From: Bordetella parapertussis
Lineage (GTDB): Bacteria; Pseudomonadota; Gammaproteobacteria; Burkholderiales; Burkholderiaceae_B
DNA: 32,632 nt
NCBI GenBank assembly: GCA_945868195.1
Contig: CAMBLP010000006.1
Location: forward strand, 1 to 32,632
Reading direction: 5' to 3'
In this document: one piece after another, positions 22,827 through 32,632 of the stretch
Layout of the letters: each line of letters starts with the position of its first letter
How positions within the stretch are numbered: the first letter of the stretch is position 1
The notes under the pieces: model-generated
What the model saw: only the letters and a program-made list of their open reading frames with translations
Databases searched by the model: none
What the model was told of the DNA's origin: nothing
Translations under genes and position numbers: made by a program

Positions 22827-25019
22827 ATGCATATAAGCGCAAAATATCAGGATATCCGAGTTCAAGTTGGCGTCTGGGTGACCGCTTTGGTATTTGGTAG
22901 TACGTTTATGTTGGCGGCTCCAAAAACGGCACAATCTCAATCTGGGTCAACTGAACGGTTTGTCTTGAAGGCGGATGGCAGCATCACGCCCGTCGCGGAC
23001 GGCACTGCAGCTCCTTTAGCTAAGCCTTCTACTCCAACTGCCAGCAATGCTGCACCCTCGCGTACGGCGAGTATTGCGCCTAGTATGGCGCAAAGCAATA
23101 CACCCCATACGGGTCCGGCAGGGATGAGAGACTCGATCGCTGCTTCAGAAAATACGGCAGCAGCCAAAGCGGTTGCCGCAGCGCGTCAAGCCGTCAATAG
23201 CAAGCAGTTTGGTCAGCTCGCCAGTTTCGTGCCGCAGGCCAAGGGTGATGTATTGGCAATCTACCCCGAGTATTGGTTTTTACGAACCCAGTTAGGTCTT
23301 TATAGAACGCAAAGTGTGAATCAAGGTTTGGAGCAGTTTCTGGAAAAAAACAGTGGCGTATATCTTGCGGATCGACTGCGTGGCGAATGGGTATTGGCCG
23401 CTGCGCGGAGCGGTGATTTTGTCACGGTACGCGCGTTGGGGACCGTCCTTAACCCAAGTAATCAGGTGTTGTGTGCTCAGCTTGAGGCTAAGCATATGGC
23501 CAGTCAGCGCACGATAGCGGCTGAGGCGATGAAAATATTTGTGCCGTACGGCGCATGTTGGAAACTGTTTGACCAACTCGTCGCAGACCGTGTTTTAACG
23601 CCTGCTGAGTTGATGCCGTACCTCAATGATGCGATTGAAAACAACAAACTGCCGGATGCGCGCCGGTTTGCCGCGTATGTCTTTGACGCTAAAGAACTGG
23701 CGGCGTATGACACCATGATCAAAGGGCCTGCGGCGTGGTTAGCCACTCAGACCGCGTTAGGTTCGCCTGAACGTAATGAGATCATTGCGCTGGGACTCGC
23801 TCGCTTGGCGCGGACAAACCTGGCGGCGGCGGATGCGTTAGTCAAAAAGCAATGGAAAAACCTGCTTCCCAAGAAAAATATGCAATGGGTCTATGGCCAG
23901 ATGGCTTTGGTCGCGAGCATGAATCTCGATCCGCGTGCGCATACGTGGTATCGCGACTCTGGCTCCGTTCGTTTATCCGACAACAACGAAGCTTGGCGTG
24001 TTCGTATGGCGCTACGTCAACCAAAAATTGACTGGAAGTGGGTGATGCAAAGTATCGCTACGATGCGTGAGCCACAACGTAGCGATCCGACGTGGGTGTA
24101 CTGGAAAGCGCGAGGTTTGGCGGCGACAGGTAAAAAAGCGGATGCCGAGAAAGCCTATGCTTCGATCGCATCGGATTACAGCTTTTATGGGCAACTCGCC
24201 GTCGAGGAGCTTGGTCGAACGATTGCCGCACCTAAGCGTCCCGAGCCTGTCTCAGAGAAAGAATTAGCGCAGGCCCGTGCTCATCCAGGCCTAAAGCGAG
24301 CCGTGACTTTATTCAAAAGAGGCTGGCGGCCAGAGGCTGTGCCGGAGTGGACGTTTGCGCTTCGTGGCATGACGGATCGTCAATTGTTGGCGGCTGCTGA
24401 GTTGGCGCGTCGCGAGAGTATCTATGATCGTGTCGTGGCGACCTCTGTCCGTACTAAAAACGAGGTGGACTTTACGCAGCGTTTTGTGGCGCCTTTTGAA
24501 GGGCGTGTCAGTGCTCAGGCGCGCGAGGTTAATGTCGAGCCAGCTTGGGTGTATGGGCTGATCCGTCAAGAGTCGTTGTTCATTATGGACGCGCGTTCAC
24601 ACGCGGGGGCCTCGGGCTTGATGCAGCTCATGCCTGCTACGGCAAAGTGGATGGCTCAGAAAATCGGGTTGACCAACTTCACACCTGGTCGCGTGAACGA
24701 TTTTGATACGAATACAAAGTTGGGAACGAGTTACTTGAGTATGGTGCAGTCTGATCTGGGGGGCTCGCAGGTGTTGGCTAGCGCAGGATATAACGCGGGT
24801 CCGGGTCGTCCGATGCTGTGGCGCTCCAAACTCGATGCACCGGTTGAAGGCGCGATTTTCGCTGAAACGATTCCATTTAACGAAACGCGCGATTACGTTA
24901 AAAAAGTGATGTCTAACGCCACCTACTACGCCGCGGTCTTTACCGGCAATCCGCAGTCGCTCAAGCAGCGTCTGGGACAAATTGAGCCACGACCGTATGG
25001 TCGTTCGCCTCTGCCGTGA
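22827..25019 (+). CDS. Soluble lytic murein transglycosylase (Slt70 family)
   Basis: 730 residues from ATG 22827 (AAAGG six bases upstream). An N-terminal hydrophobic segment ([19 protein letters not shown]) looks like an export signal, then a low-complexity Ala/Pro/Ser/Thr linker (about 50-110). Alpha-superhelical U and L domains follow. The C-terminal SLT domain has the catalytic Glu in GLIRQESLF (E582), [15 protein letters not shown] and YNAGPGRP. It cleaves peptidoglycan glycan strands in the periplasm, releasing anhydromuropeptides. Slightly longer than E. coli Slt (645) mainly because of the linker. The stop overlaps the start of cca (GTGA). Confidence 0.94.
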   Translation: MHISAKYQDIRVQVGVWVTALVFGSTFMLAAPKTAQSQSGSTERFVLKADGSITPVADGTAAPLAKPSTPTASNAAPSRTASIAPSMAQSNTPHTGPAGMRDSIAASENTAAAKAVAAARQAVNSKQFGQLASFVPQAKGDVLAIYPEYWFLRTQLGLYRTQSVNQGLEQFLEKNSGVYLADRLRGEWVLAAARSGDFVTVRALGTVLNPSNQVLCAQLEAKHMASQRTIAAEAMKIFVPYGACWKLFDQLVADRVLTPAELMPYLNDAIENNKLPDARRFAAYVFDAKELAAYDTMIKGPAAWLATQTALGSPERNEIIALGLARLARTNLAAADALVKKQWKNLLPKKNMQWVYGQMALVASMNLDPRAHTWYRDSGSVRLSDNNEAWRVRMALRQPKIDWKWVMQSIATMREPQRSDPTWVYWKARGLAATGKKADAEKAYASIASDYSFYGQLAVEELGRTIAAPKRPEPVSEKELAQARAHPGLKRAVTLFKRGWRPEAVPEWTFALRGMTDRQLLAAAELARRESIYDRVVATSVRTKNEVDFTQRFVAPFEGRVSAQAREVNVEPAWVYGLIRQESLFIMDARSHAGASGLMQLMPATAKWMAQKIGLTNFTPGRVNDFDTNTKLGTSYLSMVQSDLGGSQVLASAGYNAGPGRPMLWRSKLDAPVEGAIFAETIPFNETRDYVKKVMSNATYYAAVFTGNPQSLKQRLGQIEPRPYGRSPLP

Positions 25020-26143
25020 CGATGACTGAAGATCGCGCCTTGACGGGTTTGCAGGTTTTCATTGTCGGTGGCGCCGTACGTGATGCGTTGTTAGGTCTGC
25101 CCGCTGGTGACCGTGATTGGGTCGTGGTGGGTGCGACACCCGAAGAGATGGTTGCGCGTGGCTTTATTCCTGTTGGGGGTGACTTTCCGGTTTTTTTACA
25201 TCCGCTGACGAAAGAAGAATATGCGCTTGCACGCACGGAAAGAAAGTCGGGGCGTGGTTACAAAGGCTTTACGTTTTACACGGGTGCAGATGTCACCCTC
25301 GAAGAGGACTTAAAGCGTCGCGATCTGACGATCAATGCGATGGCGCAGTCGATGTCGGGCGAGCGGGTTGATCCACTTAATGGTGCTGCGGACTTGCAGG
25401 CAAGATTGTTTCGTCATGTGGGTCCCGCCTTCGAAGAAGATCCTGTGCGGATTTTGCGACTGGCGCGTTTTGCCGCAAGATTTACGGATTTTTCGATTGC
25501 GCCAGAAACATGGGCGCTCTGTCGACGGATGGTTGCGAGTGGAGAGGTTGATACGCTGGTACCTGAACGCGTCTGGCAGGAGTTGTCGCGCGGGCTGATG
25601 AGTGTAAAACCTTCGCGCATGTTGGAGGTATTGGCGGGGTCGGAGGCCAATGCACGCATCATGCCTGAGTGGCATCAGAGCGCGCGGATCATGCAACGAC
25701 TCGATGCAGCAGCAGGCGGCGTGAGCTCCTTACCGTTGAGCGCACGTTATGCTTTGTTGTGCTTAGAAACCGAAGCCCGCGCTGAGTTGGCCAAGCGTTT
25801 GCGGGTACCGACGGATTGTGTCGATATGGCGCGGTTATTGCCTGTGGTGATAGCGGGTATGAGTAGACGTATGCCGGAGGACGTCATGTCTCTACTCGAG
25901 ACCTGTGATTCGCTCAGAAAACCCGAGAGGTTTGATATGTTGCTGAAAACGGCAGGGCTTGTTAAGACTGGCGCCGTAGAGAGTGCGGACAATCATGACG
26001 ATGTGGCCTGGTGGCGCGGTAGACTTCAGACGGTTTTGGCCGTTGATGCGGGTGCGGTCGCCCAGGCCGTGTCAGAGCCCGCTCAAATTAAACAAGCGGT
26101 GCGAGCTGCTCGCCTAGCTGTCCTGAGCGATCGCTCTGGCTAA
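25016..26143 (+). CDS. cca: CCA tRNA nucleotidyltransferase, class II
   Basis: 375 residues from GTG 25016; ATG 25022 would remove only two. [22 protein letters not shown] (18-39) carries the metal Asp pair D32 and D34; [10 protein letters not shown] and [21 protein letters not shown] follow. It adds CCA to tRNA 3' ends. The C-terminus lacks the HxxxHD phosphohydrolase motif of the longer E. coli form, as in other short beta-type enzymes. The 3' end overlaps the convergent midA-like gene by 56 bases (26088-26143). Confidence 0.95.
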   Translation: MTMTEDRALTGLQVFIVGGAVRDALLGLPAGDRDWVVVGATPEEMVARGFIPVGGDFPVFLHPLTKEEYALARTERKSGRGYKGFTFYTGADVTLEEDLKRRDLTINAMAQSMSGERVDPLNGAADLQARLFRHVGPAFEEDPVRILRLARFAARFTDFSIAPETWALCRRMVASGEVDTLVPERVWQELSRGLMSVKPSRMLEVLAGSEANARIMPEWHQSARIMQRLDAAAGGVSSLPLSARYALLCLETEARAELAKRLRVPTDCVDMARLLPVVIAGMSRRMPEDVMSLLETCDSLRKPERFDMLLKTAGLVKTGAVESADNHDDVAWWRGRLQTVLAVDAGAVAQAVSEPAQIKQAVRAARLAVLSDRSG

Positions 26144-27347
26144 AGCCGCTCATGGGAGAGGCAATCCCCCGACCGAGTGCAATGACTTTAAACAACTCAC
26201 CCATTTCGGCTTCGGAAATGAGCTTTTGTATTGCCGCATAGGTTTGGGCACGCTCTTTGAGGTCTGGTTGTTCAAACTGTTGTTGAGCGTAGGTTTCAAG
26301 TAATTGCGGTAAGCCAGCATTCAATAGGAAACGCGCTTGTGAGGTATAGCCAAGAACGTCGAGGCCGCTTTGTTGAGCGGCTTCGGCGATTGCAGTGAAA
26401 TCAACGTGCGCGGTGATGTCTTGGAGGCCGGGTGCGAGAAAAACATCATCGTGGGTGCGATGCTGGATATGACACATCAGAGTGCCGCGCTGCCTCTGGG
26501 GATGGTAATACTCATGACGCGGAAAACCGTAATCGATGAGTATGGCTGCGCCGCGGGTTAACCAACGACCGAGATCGCGGATCCAGGCTTCGGCTTGCAG
26601 ATTGATTTCTGAGCTGTAGCCTGGCAGAGCGGGCATCCGTGCCTGGACAGTTTCGGTGAGTGTGGGTGAGGCGGGCTGGTCTTGAAAAGCGAATTCCTGC
26701 GCCTGGCTCATTGAGTCTGACGTCAGAGCAGTATTGGAATTCAGTGAAACGACGCCACGCTCGAGGACCTGACCTTGCTCAGACCAGACAAAGAGCTCAA
26801 CCGGCATGGCATCGAGCAACTCGTTTCCGACGACGCAGCCGGCAAAGCGCGTTGGGAGTGTCTCAAGCCAGGTGACGCGAGTATCCCAGGTCGCTAAACG
26901 CTCTTGTTGACGCTGTCTGAGATCGGCTGACACCTCGAGGATGTTGTAGTGCACGCAGAGACCCATCTCGTCAAGTGCTGTCAGTAGATCGTGTGCGAGT
27001 GCACCGCTGCCGGCTCCGAACTCGAGCACATCGAGTGTGTCGGTTTGTTGTAGGACCTCGGCGACCTGTCGCGCAAGCGTATATCCGAACAAAGGTGTGA
27101 GTTGGGGGGCTGTGACAAAATCGCCACTCAGTGCTGTTGTGTGAGTGGTTTGCGCGTCGGCAAGTTTGGTATTGCCCGCAGCGTAGTAGCCGAGTCCGGG
27201 TGCATACAGGACCTGATGCATCCAGGTGCTGAAGGGGAGCCAACCGCCCGCCTGCTGGATCTGCAGATGCAAAAAAGCGCGGACGCGCTGACTGTGAGCC
27301 AGTGCGTCTGCGCTGATGGAGATCGCTGGATTAGCGGCGACCACCAT
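26088..27347 (-). CDS. MidA/NDUFAF7-family SAM-dependent methyltransferase (DUF185)
   Basis: About 419 residues if started at ATG 27347. The frame is open for another 210 codons upstream, but that part lies over the helicase tail and is Ala/His/Arg junk. Family markers: [25 protein letters not shown] (34-58), [14 protein letters not shown] (75-88), SAM motif [15 protein letters not shown] (108-122), [13 protein letters not shown] and [16 protein letters not shown]. The mitochondrial relative NDUFAF7 methylates an Arg of complex I subunit NDUFS2; the bacterial substrate is not established. The start overlaps the rhlE end by 17 bases, and the 3' end overlaps cca by 56 bases. Confidence 0.9.
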   Translation of the reverse strand: MVVAANPAISISADALAHSQRVRAFLHLQIQQAGGWLPFSTWMHQVLYAPGLGYYAAGNTKLADAQTTHTTALSGDFVTAPQLTPLFGYTLARQVAEVLQQTDTLDVLEFGAGSGALAHDLLTALDEMGLCVHYNILEVSADLRQRQQERLATWDTRVTWLETLPTRFAGCVVGNELLDAMPVELFVWSEQGQVLERGVVSLNSNTALTSDSMSQAQEFAFQDQPASPTLTETVQARMPALPGYSSEINLQAEAWIRDLGRWLTRGAAILIDYGFPRHEYYHPQRQRGTLMCHIQHRTHDDVFLAPGLQDITAHVDFTAIAEAAQQSGLDVLGYTSQARFLLNAGLPQLLETYAQQQFEQPDLKERAQTYAAIQKLISEAEMGELFKVIALGRGIASPMSGFSQSDRSGQLGEQLAPLV

Positions 27348-29094
27348 CAAAGTTAAAGCCACGACGTGCGCCTGCCGCAGCGCGAGGTGCGCCAGGACGT
27401 GCCGCGCCTGGTGCGCGAGCAGGACCATCACCGCGCGGGGCGAAAGTCTTGCCGCCTGGCGCGGCTGATCGAGGTGCAAACTCACGCCCTGGGCGTGCCG
27501 CAGGCTTGCCTGCATAGGCTGGACGATCTGAGGGTGCGCGATCGCCGCGGTGCTCAAAAGGACGGCCTTCGCCGCGTGTGCTGGCGAAAGGATTGTCGCT
27601 GCGTGCACCTTGGGGACGATCGCTACGATCACCGCGCGGTGCATAAGAGGGCTTGTCACCACGGGGTGCGAACGTGCGCTCGCGATCACCAAAAGGCTTG
27701 TCACCGCGTGGTGCAAAAGGTCTGTCACCACGGGGTGCGAAAGATTTCTCGCCACGATCCGCGTAGGGTCGGTCTGCACGTGGAGCACCGCTCGGCGCAT
27801 CGCCACGTGGGGCAAAGGTACGGGGCTCGCTGCGGCCAGCGGAGTAACGGTCGTTGCTGCTGCCGAAGCGATCACCACTGCGATCATTGCTCCAGCGATT
27901 TGGCTTTTTACCACCCGCACCGCGCGACGCACCTTCGGGGCGAGCGCTTGGGGTGCGCTGTGGCTCGAGGCCAGCAATCACGCCTGGAGGGATGGTGTTG
28001 CCGATGAAATGTTCGATGCGGCGTATTTTATGACGCTCGCTGTGGACAGCCAAGGTAAAGGCTGCGCCATCGCGACCGGCACGACCGGTACGACCAATGC
28101 GGTGTACGTAGTCCTCGGGCTGCATCGGCAAGTCGTAGTTGATGGCGTGGCTGATGGCCTGAACGTCGATGCCGCGAGCCGCAACGTCAGTGGCAACCAA
28201 GACACGGACACGACCGTCCTGAACTTCGGACAACGTGCGTGAGCGCTGGCGCTGGTTCATGTCGCCATGCAAGGCCATGACTGAAAAACCGCTGTCGGCG
28301 AGGTGTTCGGCCAGATCGTCCGCGCCACGCTTGGTGGCGGTGAAGATAATGGCCTGGTCCATCGACACGTCGCGCAAGAGATGGTCAAGCAAGCGCAGTT
28401 TGTGACCAGCGTCATCGGCATACAGCAATGTTTGTGTGATGTTGGCGTGACGATCTGACTGTGAAGTCATTTCGATACGCTGTGGATCGCGCATCATGCG
28501 TGCGGCGAGCTTGGCAACGGTGCCGTCCAACGTCGCGGAGAATAGCAAGGTCTGGCGTGACTCGGGGCAACGATCAACGATGGTATTGATGTCGTCGATG
28601 AAACCCATGTCGAGCATGCGGTCAGCTTCGTCGAGTACCAAGGTGTGCACGGTCGACAAGTCGACACGACGTGCTTGCAGGTGATCCAGGAGACGGCCGG
28701 GTGTGGCCACCAGCACATCGACACGACGTGAGAGTGCTTTGAGTTGGGCGCCGTAAGGCATGCCGCCAACAACCGTCGCAACACGCAGATCGTCTAGGTT
28801 GCTACCGTACATTTCGGTGGCTTCGCTGACCTGCATGGCAAGTTCGCGTGTGGGGGTCAGCACCAGCACTTGGACGCCACGGCCTTTGTTACCGGGCTTG
28901 TGAGCGATTTTGTTGAGTGCCGGAAGCATAAAGGCTGCGGTCTTGCCGCTGCCTGTCTGGGCGGACACCATTAAGTCAGCACCTGCCAAGGCTGCTGGAA
29001 TCGCAGACATCTGGACGGGTGTCGGCGTGGTGAAGCCGGTACGTTCAATGGAAGACAACAAAGCGGGGACGAGCCCCAACGAATCGAAGGACAT
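27331..29094 (-). CDS. rhlE: DEAD-box RNA helicase, RhlE-type, with RGD-rich tail
   Basis: 587 residues. Q motif GFTTPTPVQ (20-28), AQTGSGKT (45-52), PTRELA, TPGRLLDH, DEAD (155-158), SAT (186-188), then domain 2 with ARGIDVQAISHAINYDLP and HRIGRTGRAGRDG. The C-terminal tail from about 385 is low-complexity, with six or more copies of an (F/Y)APRGD(R/K)P-type unit. Such basic RGG/RGD tails bind RNA. RhlE helicases act in ribosome assembly and RNA turnover, often in the cold. The start ATG 29094 has AAGGA six bases upstream. It is preceded by a long 287-base leader region with a stretch complementary to this ribosome site. Confidence 0.94.
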   Translation of the reverse strand: MSFDSLGLVPALLSSIERTGFTTPTPVQMSAIPAALAGADLMVSAQTGSGKTAAFMLPALNKIAHKPGNKGRGVQVLVLTPTRELAMQVSEATEMYGSNLDDLRVATVVGGMPYGAQLKALSRRVDVLVATPGRLLDHLQARRVDLSTVHTLVLDEADRMLDMGFIDDINTIVDRCPESRQTLLFSATLDGTVAKLAARMMRDPQRIEMTSQSDRHANITQTLLYADDAGHKLRLLDHLLRDVSMDQAIIFTATKRGADDLAEHLADSGFSVMALHGDMNQRQRSRTLSEVQDGRVRVLVATDVAARGIDVQAISHAINYDLPMQPEDYVHRIGRTGRAGRDGAAFTLAVHSERHKIRRIEHFIGNTIPPGVIAGLEPQRTPSARPEGASRGAGGKKPNRWSNDRSGDRFGSSNDRYSAGRSEPRTFAPRGDAPSGAPRADRPYADRGEKSFAPRGDRPFAPRGDKPFGDRERTFAPRGDKPSYAPRGDRSDRPQGARSDNPFASTRGEGRPFEHRGDRAPSDRPAYAGKPAARPGREFAPRSAAPGGKTFAPRGDGPARAPGAARPGAPRAAAGARRGFNFDGGRR

Positions 29095-29381
29095 GACTTT
29101 CCTTTAGGCCAGATAGTGGCCATGTGACGCAGCCCGGAGAATTGGTAGACCGGCGGTCGTCGGTTGAATCGAGCATCGTGCCGACCGAATCAACCGAACG
29201 TCTGGGCTGTAGATCCATCTATCTGGATCACACTAGCTGCCCACGAAAGGAAAGGAGGTCAGGAATCGATGATGTGAAGCTGAAATCTAGGTTGTTTGCC
29301 TGTTTTCAGACTTATGCATTTTTTATGCAGTTTCGAATACTAACCTATTTTTTAATTCGGGTATACCCTTTAGGTGAAAAA
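29095..29381 (-). promoter_or_regulatory. rhlE upstream region with leader complementary to the ribosome site
   Basis: 287 bases without a gene between ung and rhlE. On the minus strand CTTTCCTTT (29246-29254) is perfectly complementary to AAAGGAAAG (29097-29105), the rhlE ribosome-binding region, and is preceded by ACCTCC. Between them lies a CGGTTGA/TCAACCG stem (29161-29167 with 29190-29196). Further upstream are the perfect palindrome GGGTATACCC (29359-29368) and a TGCAT/ATGCA repeat near 29320 in an A+T-rich, promoter-like stretch. This would suit a temperature- or helicase-sensitive translational switch, by inference only. Confidence 0.4.
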
Positions 29382-30128
29382 TTATGCTTTCCAGTCAATT
29401 ACTTGGCGGTTGTGTTGTTTTAACCATTCATTTGCCAAGTGGAAATGATTGCAGCCGACAAACGGAACTGGAGGTCTTCTGGCTGAGAGTGGAGAGGGAT
29501 GATTCGCCATCAAAATCAGGTGATCGCCTTGATCGGCCAGGTGTCCACGCTTGGCTTGGGCATGTGCCCCCCAGAGCATGAATACTTTGGGTGAGGGATC
29601 GCGGGCAACCTCAGAGATGAGAGCGTCCGTCACCGTTTCCCAGCCCGCCCGGGCATGTGAGGCGGGCTGTCTATCCTCGACAGTCAGGCAGGTATTGAGG
29701 AGAAGCACGCCTTGCAGTGCCCAACGTGACAAATCGTTTTTAAGAAGGTTGGAGGCCAATATAAATTCTGACTGATTGGTCGGATATTCGCGCTCAATTT
29801 CTTGCAAAATATTACGCAAGCTTGGTGGGCGTTTGAAGCCATCTGGGACAGAAAAAGCGAGTCCCTGCGCTTGTCCAGAACCGTGATAGGGGTCTTGACC
29901 CAAAATCACGACCTTGACAGTGCTGGGTTGCAGGGTGTCAAGCGCTCGAAAGGGGCGCGAGGGATAGATGACTACACCTTGCGCGAGGCGGGTTTGCAGC
30001 ATGGTCGAGAGGCTCTCGAGCGCGGTGCGAACAGACGCAGAGGCCAGACATGGTTGCCACGCGTTCGGAATGCGTTCGAGATGCGCCCAGAGTGAGGACT
30101 CTTGGAGCTGATTACTCTGAGGTGTCAT
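29382..30128 (-). CDS. ung: Uracil-DNA glycosylase, family 1
   Basis: 248 residues from ATG 30128; earlier in-frame starts would overlap trpC and precede the homology. Active-site GQDPYHGSGQAQGLAFSV (catalytic D79), PPSLRNILQEI, LLLNTCLTVE and the DNA-clamp motif NHPSPLSARRP (H210). It removes uracil from DNA in base-excision repair. A PPVPF insertion follows the clamp Arg before VGCNHF, where E. coli reads HRGFFGC; I recall similar forms in other Burkholderiales. It sits 16 bases after trpC, at the tail of the trp transcript. No Shine-Dalgarno was obvious. Confidence 0.95.
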   Translation of the reverse strand: MTPQSNQLQESSLWAHLERIPNAWQPCLASASVRTALESLSTMLQTRLAQGVVIYPSRPFRALDTLQPSTVKVVILGQDPYHGSGQAQGLAFSVPDGFKRPPSLRNILQEIEREYPTNQSEFILASNLLKNDLSRWALQGVLLLNTCLTVEDRQPASHARAGWETVTDALISEVARDPSPKVFMLWGAHAQAKRGHLADQGDHLILMANHPSPLSARRPPVPFVGCNHFHLANEWLKQHNRQVIDWKA

Positions 30129-30144
30129 GCGCAGGACAGCGCGC

Positions 30145-30933
30145 TCAGGCAAACAAACGCGCAAGCTCTGCGCCGGGATTGGGTGCGCGCATAAAGGCTT
30201 CGCCAACTAGGAAGGCATTGACATCATTGTCACGCATCAATTGCACATCCGCAGGCGCCAAAATACCGCTTTCGGTAATCACAAGTTTGCCGATGGGGAT
30301 GCGTTGCAGCAAATCGAGCGTGTTCTGCAGCGAGGTTTCGAAGGTACGCAGATTACGATTATTGATGCCAAGCAGTGAGGTGTTCATGTCGAGCGCGATG
30401 TCGAGTTCCTCGGCATCATGGACCTCGACCAGCACATCCATACCAAGCTCGAAGGCGCACTCCTCAAACTCAGAGAGCTGAGTAGAACTCAAGGCAGAAA
30501 CAATCAGCAAGACACAGTCCGCACCCATGGCCCGGGCGGCGATAATTTGATACGGATCGACGATAAAGTCTTTGCGTAATGCGGGGAGTGTGCATGCCTC
30601 ACGCGCTTGACGCAGATAGTCATCGTCACCTAGAAAAAATTGTTTATCCGTCAAGACGGATAAACACGCTGCACCATGCTCGGCATAAGACGCAGCGATT
30701 TCGGCAGGGATAAAAATCTCGCGCAGTACGCCTTTTGAGGGAGAGGCTTTTTTAATCTCCGCAATGACGCCGGGCTTGCCTGCGGCGATCTTGGTTTCGA
30801 GAGCTTTACCAAAACCGCGGACATCTTTGCGCGCTTTGGCTTCTTTGAGGAGCTCGGCTTCGCTGCGCACTTGGCGCTCTGCGGCGACTTCTTGGGTCTT
30901 GACGGCGAGGATTTTATTGAGGATATCGCTCAT
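30145..30933 (-). CDS. trpC: Indole-3-glycerol-phosphate synthase
   Basis: 262 residues from ATG 30933, which overlaps the trpD stop by four bases (ATGA). Motifs: [13 protein letters not shown] (56-68), [37 protein letters not shown] and VITESGI. A TIM-barrel enzyme that closes the indole ring in tryptophan synthesis; it is the mono-functional form, not fused to TrpF. Third in trpG-trpD-trpC, the usual betaproteobacterial arrangement with trpE upstream. Confidence 0.97.
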   Translation of the reverse strand: MSDILNKILAVKTQEVAAERQVRSEAELLKEAKARKDVRGFGKALETKIAAGKPGVIAEIKKASPSKGVLREIFIPAEIAASYAEHGAACLSVLTDKQFFLGDDDYLRQAREACTLPALRKDFIVDPYQIIAARAMGADCVLLIVSALSSTQLSEFEECAFELGMDVLVEVHDAEELDIALDMNTSLLGINNRNLRTFETSLQNTLDLLQRIPIGKLVITESGILAPADVQLMRDNDVNAFLVGEAFMRAPNPGAELARLFA

Positions 30934-31958
30934 GCTGCATATTTCCGTGTGTGTGCACAAAAGGCTTCGAGTTTGTTGCGTGCGGCACCGCTCGCAATCG
31001 CTTCAAAGGCCATCTTAATCCCGTCTTGAATCGTGGTGGCATGATTACCCACATAAATGGCAAGTCCTGCGTTAAACGCCACAATGTCGCGCGCGGTGCC
31101 GGGTATATTACCCAGCGCTTCGAGGACGTAATCGCGTGATTCTTCTTTGCTCTGGACTCTGATGCTGCGATTGGAGGCCATGGTTAAACCAAAGTCCTCG
31201 GGATGAATTTCGTATTCGTGGATGACACCGTCTTTGAGCTCCCCAACCAGTGTGCCTGCACCCAGCGAGGCCTCATCCATCCCGTCTTTACCGTGCACAA
31301 TCATGACATGACGTGAGCCGAGAGACTGCAACACGCGCACCTGTATGCCGACGAGATCGGGGTGAAAGACGCCCATCAGTTGATTGGCAGCACCAGCAGG
31401 ATTCGTCAAAGGCCCAAGGAGATTAAAAATGGTCCGCACGCCGAGCTCTTTACGCACGGGTGCGATATTTTTCATCGCGCCGTGGTGAGCGGGGGCGAAC
31501 ATAAAGCCGATGCCAGTTTCCTCAATGCATGCGGAGACTTGTTCGGGCGTCAGAGAAAGATTGGCGCCGAGCGCTTCGAGTACATCTGCACTGCCCGATG
31601 ATGAGGATGCGCTGCGTCCACCGTGTTTTGCGATGGGTACACCAGCCGCCGCAGCGACAAACATCGCGGTCGTGGAGATGTTAAAGGTGTTGCTTCCATC
31701 ACCGCCCGTACCGCACATGTCCACCATATCTTGGGGATTGGCGACATGCACAGGGGTGGCGAATTCGCGCATGACTTGTGCGGCAGCGGTGATTTCACCA
31801 ATGGTTTCTTTTTTGACGCGCAGACCCATGAGCAAGGCCGCGGCGATGGTGGGCGACATCTCGCCGCGCATCAACATACGCATGAGATGGAGCATTTCAT
31901 CATGAAAAATTTCACGGTGTTCGATGCAGCGGTGGAGTGCTTCGCTCGGAGTAATCAT
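30930..31958 (-). CDS. trpD: Anthranilate phosphoribosyltransferase
   Basis: 342 residues. PRPP-binding [16 protein letters not shown] (81-96) and [21 protein letters not shown] (111-131); the usual HGNR reads HGGR here, a frequent variant. Later [29 protein letters not shown] stretch ([18 protein letters not shown]) binds anthranilate. Transfers phosphoribose to anthranilate. ATG 31958 is 11 bases after the trpG stop; the stop is coupled to trpC. Confidence 0.97.
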   Translation of the reverse strand: MITPSEALHRCIEHREIFHDEMLHLMRMLMRGEMSPTIAAALLMGLRVKKETIGEITAAAQVMREFATPVHVANPQDMVDMCGTGGDGSNTFNISTTAMFVAAAAGVPIAKHGGRSASSSSGSADVLEALGANLSLTPEQVSACIEETGIGFMFAPAHHGAMKNIAPVRKELGVRTIFNLLGPLTNPAGAANQLMGVFHPDLVGIQVRVLQSLGSRHVMIVHGKDGMDEASLGAGTLVGELKDGVIHEYEIHPEDFGLTMASNRSIRVQSKEESRDYVLEALGNIPGTARDIVAFNAGLAIYVGNHATTIQDGIKMAFEAIASGAARNKLEAFCAHTRKYAA

Positions 31959-31969
31959 GGGGCGCAGTC

Positions 31970-32560
31970 CTATTTGGTCGAAGCCGTTTTGGTGGCAGGC
32001 AGTTCGAGAAAGTTACGCAGCATGGCGTGACCATGCTCACTCAAAATGGACTCGGGGTGAAACTGTACGCCATAGATGGGAAGTGTTTTGTGGCGCACGC
32101 CCATGATTTCACCATCCGCGGTTTGGGCGGTGATTTCCAGGCAGTCTGGAATCGTGGCGCGCTCGATGGCCAGTGAATGGTAGCGGATCACGGTAAAGGG
32201 CGAGGGCAGGTTTTTGAATACGTCCGAGTTGGTATGCGTGATCGCCGAAGTTTTTCCATGCATGATTTGCTGGGCACGGACAATCTTGCCACCGAAGGCA
32301 GCGCCGATGGCTTGATGTCCCAAGCACACCCCCAGAATCGGCACTTTACCGGCGTAGCGCTTGATGACGTCGACGGAGACGCCGGCCTCGGCGGGTGAGC
32401 AGGGGCCTGGTGAAATGCAGATGTGATCTGGTTTGAGCGCGTCGATTTCTTCGAGCGTGATCTGGTCGTTGCGGTAGACGCGCACGTCTTCACCGAGCTC
32501 GCCAAAATACTGCACCAGGTTGTAGGTAAACGAGTCGTAATTGTCGATCATCAATAACAT
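31970..32560 (-). CDS. trpG: Anthranilate synthase component II (glutamine amidotransferase)
   Basis: 196 residues. Class I amidotransferase triad: C79 (GVCLGHQ), H168 and E170 (VQFHPES); oxyanion region ISPGPCSP (49-56). N-terminus [19 protein letters not shown] is typical. It supplies ammonia to TrpE. It can double as PabA for folate in organisms with one such subunit. AGGA is eight bases before ATG 32560. It follows trpE by 24 bases. Confidence 0.97.
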   Translation of the reverse strand: MLLMIDNYDSFTYNLVQYFGELGEDVRVYRNDQITLEEIDALKPDHICISPGPCSPAEAGVSVDVIKRYAGKVPILGVCLGHQAIGAAFGGKIVRAQQIMHGKTSAITHTNSDVFKNLPSPFTVIRYHSLAIERATIPDCLEITAQTADGEIMGVRHKTLPIYGVQFHPESILSEHGHAMLRNFLELPATKTASTK

Positions 32561-32584
32561 GTCATCAGTCCTGTTTTTGGCGAG

Positions 32585-32632
32585 TTAGAACGGATCATCG
32601 AGACCGTTTTGTACTTGTTCTGCGGCACGTAA
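32585..32632 (-). CDS. trpE: Anthranilate synthase component I, last 15 residues only
   Basis: On the minus strand the window edge begins in an open frame reading LRAAEQVQNGLDDPF, then TAA (32585-32587). The RAAE helix near the end is like TrpE C-termini, and position directly before trpG supports it. Too short to identify on its own; the call rests on context. Confidence 0.65.
   Translation of the reverse strand, partial: LRAAEQVQNGLDDPF

Noticed and set aside
27366..28242. Two plus-strand frames of 213 and 230 codons
   Set aside because: They run opposite the RGD-repeat tail of the helicase; His/Arg/Ala/Thr-rich translations are what low-complexity repeats give.

Overview
The window is bacterial chromosome with G+C in the mid-fifties by eye. 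It most resembles a betaproteobacterium of the order Burkholderiales, family Alcaligenaceae (the Bordetella/Alcaligenes/Advenella side). The evidence is the gene order hslV-hslU / dksA / COG0523 GTPase / xerC / DUF484 / dapF / metK, an S-adenosylhomocysteine (SAH) riboswitch ahead of ahcY - PF04020 protein - metF, a Bug/TctC periplasmic binding protein without its membrane partners, and HslV and DksA proteins that look like the Bordetella forms as I remember them. No tRNA, rRNA, prophage, insertion sequence or CRISPR array was seen.

Layout. 1-1313: the 3' part of a hydroxymethylglutaryl-CoA lyase gene and a small unknown membrane protein. 1310-7101: an accessory catabolic island. A LysR-type regulator is divergent from a PdxA-family dehydrogenase that is translationally coupled to a LysE/RhtB exporter. 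The island also holds a separate operon for a TctC-type binding protein, a rhamnonate-dehydratase-like enolase-superfamily enzyme and a 2-keto-3-deoxy-L-arabonate-dehydratase-like protein. Both catabolic transcription units start from promoters with the same architecture and a 25-of-29-base shared element upstream, so they look like one regulon for a sugar acid. 7281-8119: a prlF-yhaV type II toxin-antitoxin pair. 8120-12421: cobalamin adenosyltransferase, hslVU, dksA and a His-rich COG0523 GTPase. 12680-15233: xerC, DUF484 and dapF. 15468-22150: methyl-cycle genes (metK, ahcY, metF) interleaved with DUF1289, a beta-hydroxyacid dehydrogenase, a carboxymuconolactone-decarboxylase-like protein with a histone-H1-like tail, and an AHL-lactonase-like metallo-hydrolase. 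22155-29094: folate cyclo-ligase, soluble lytic transglycosylase, CCA-adding enzyme, MidA-like methyltransferase and a RhlE-type RNA helicase. 29382-32632: ung and the trp genes C, D, G and the tail of E.

How genes work together. MetK makes SAM, AhcY removes SAH and MetF supplies methyl-THF. AhcY and MetF are one operon under an SAH riboswitch, and metK has its own structured leader that contains an anti-Shine-Dalgarno-like stretch. The 1.3-7.1 kb island would bind a carboxylate or sugar acid in the periplasm, dehydrate it to a 2-keto-3-deoxy acid and dehydrate again toward alpha-ketoglutarate semialdehyde. The role of the co-regulated PdxA homologue in this is open.

The best leads for something new are the shared operator/promoter module of the sugar-acid island, the metK and rhlE leaders (both with sequences complementary to their own or general Shine-Dalgarno sequences), and the H1-like tail on a CMD-family enzyme. 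The rest looks like ordinary, tightly packed Burkholderiales core genome with several convergent genes whose stop codons touch or overlap.
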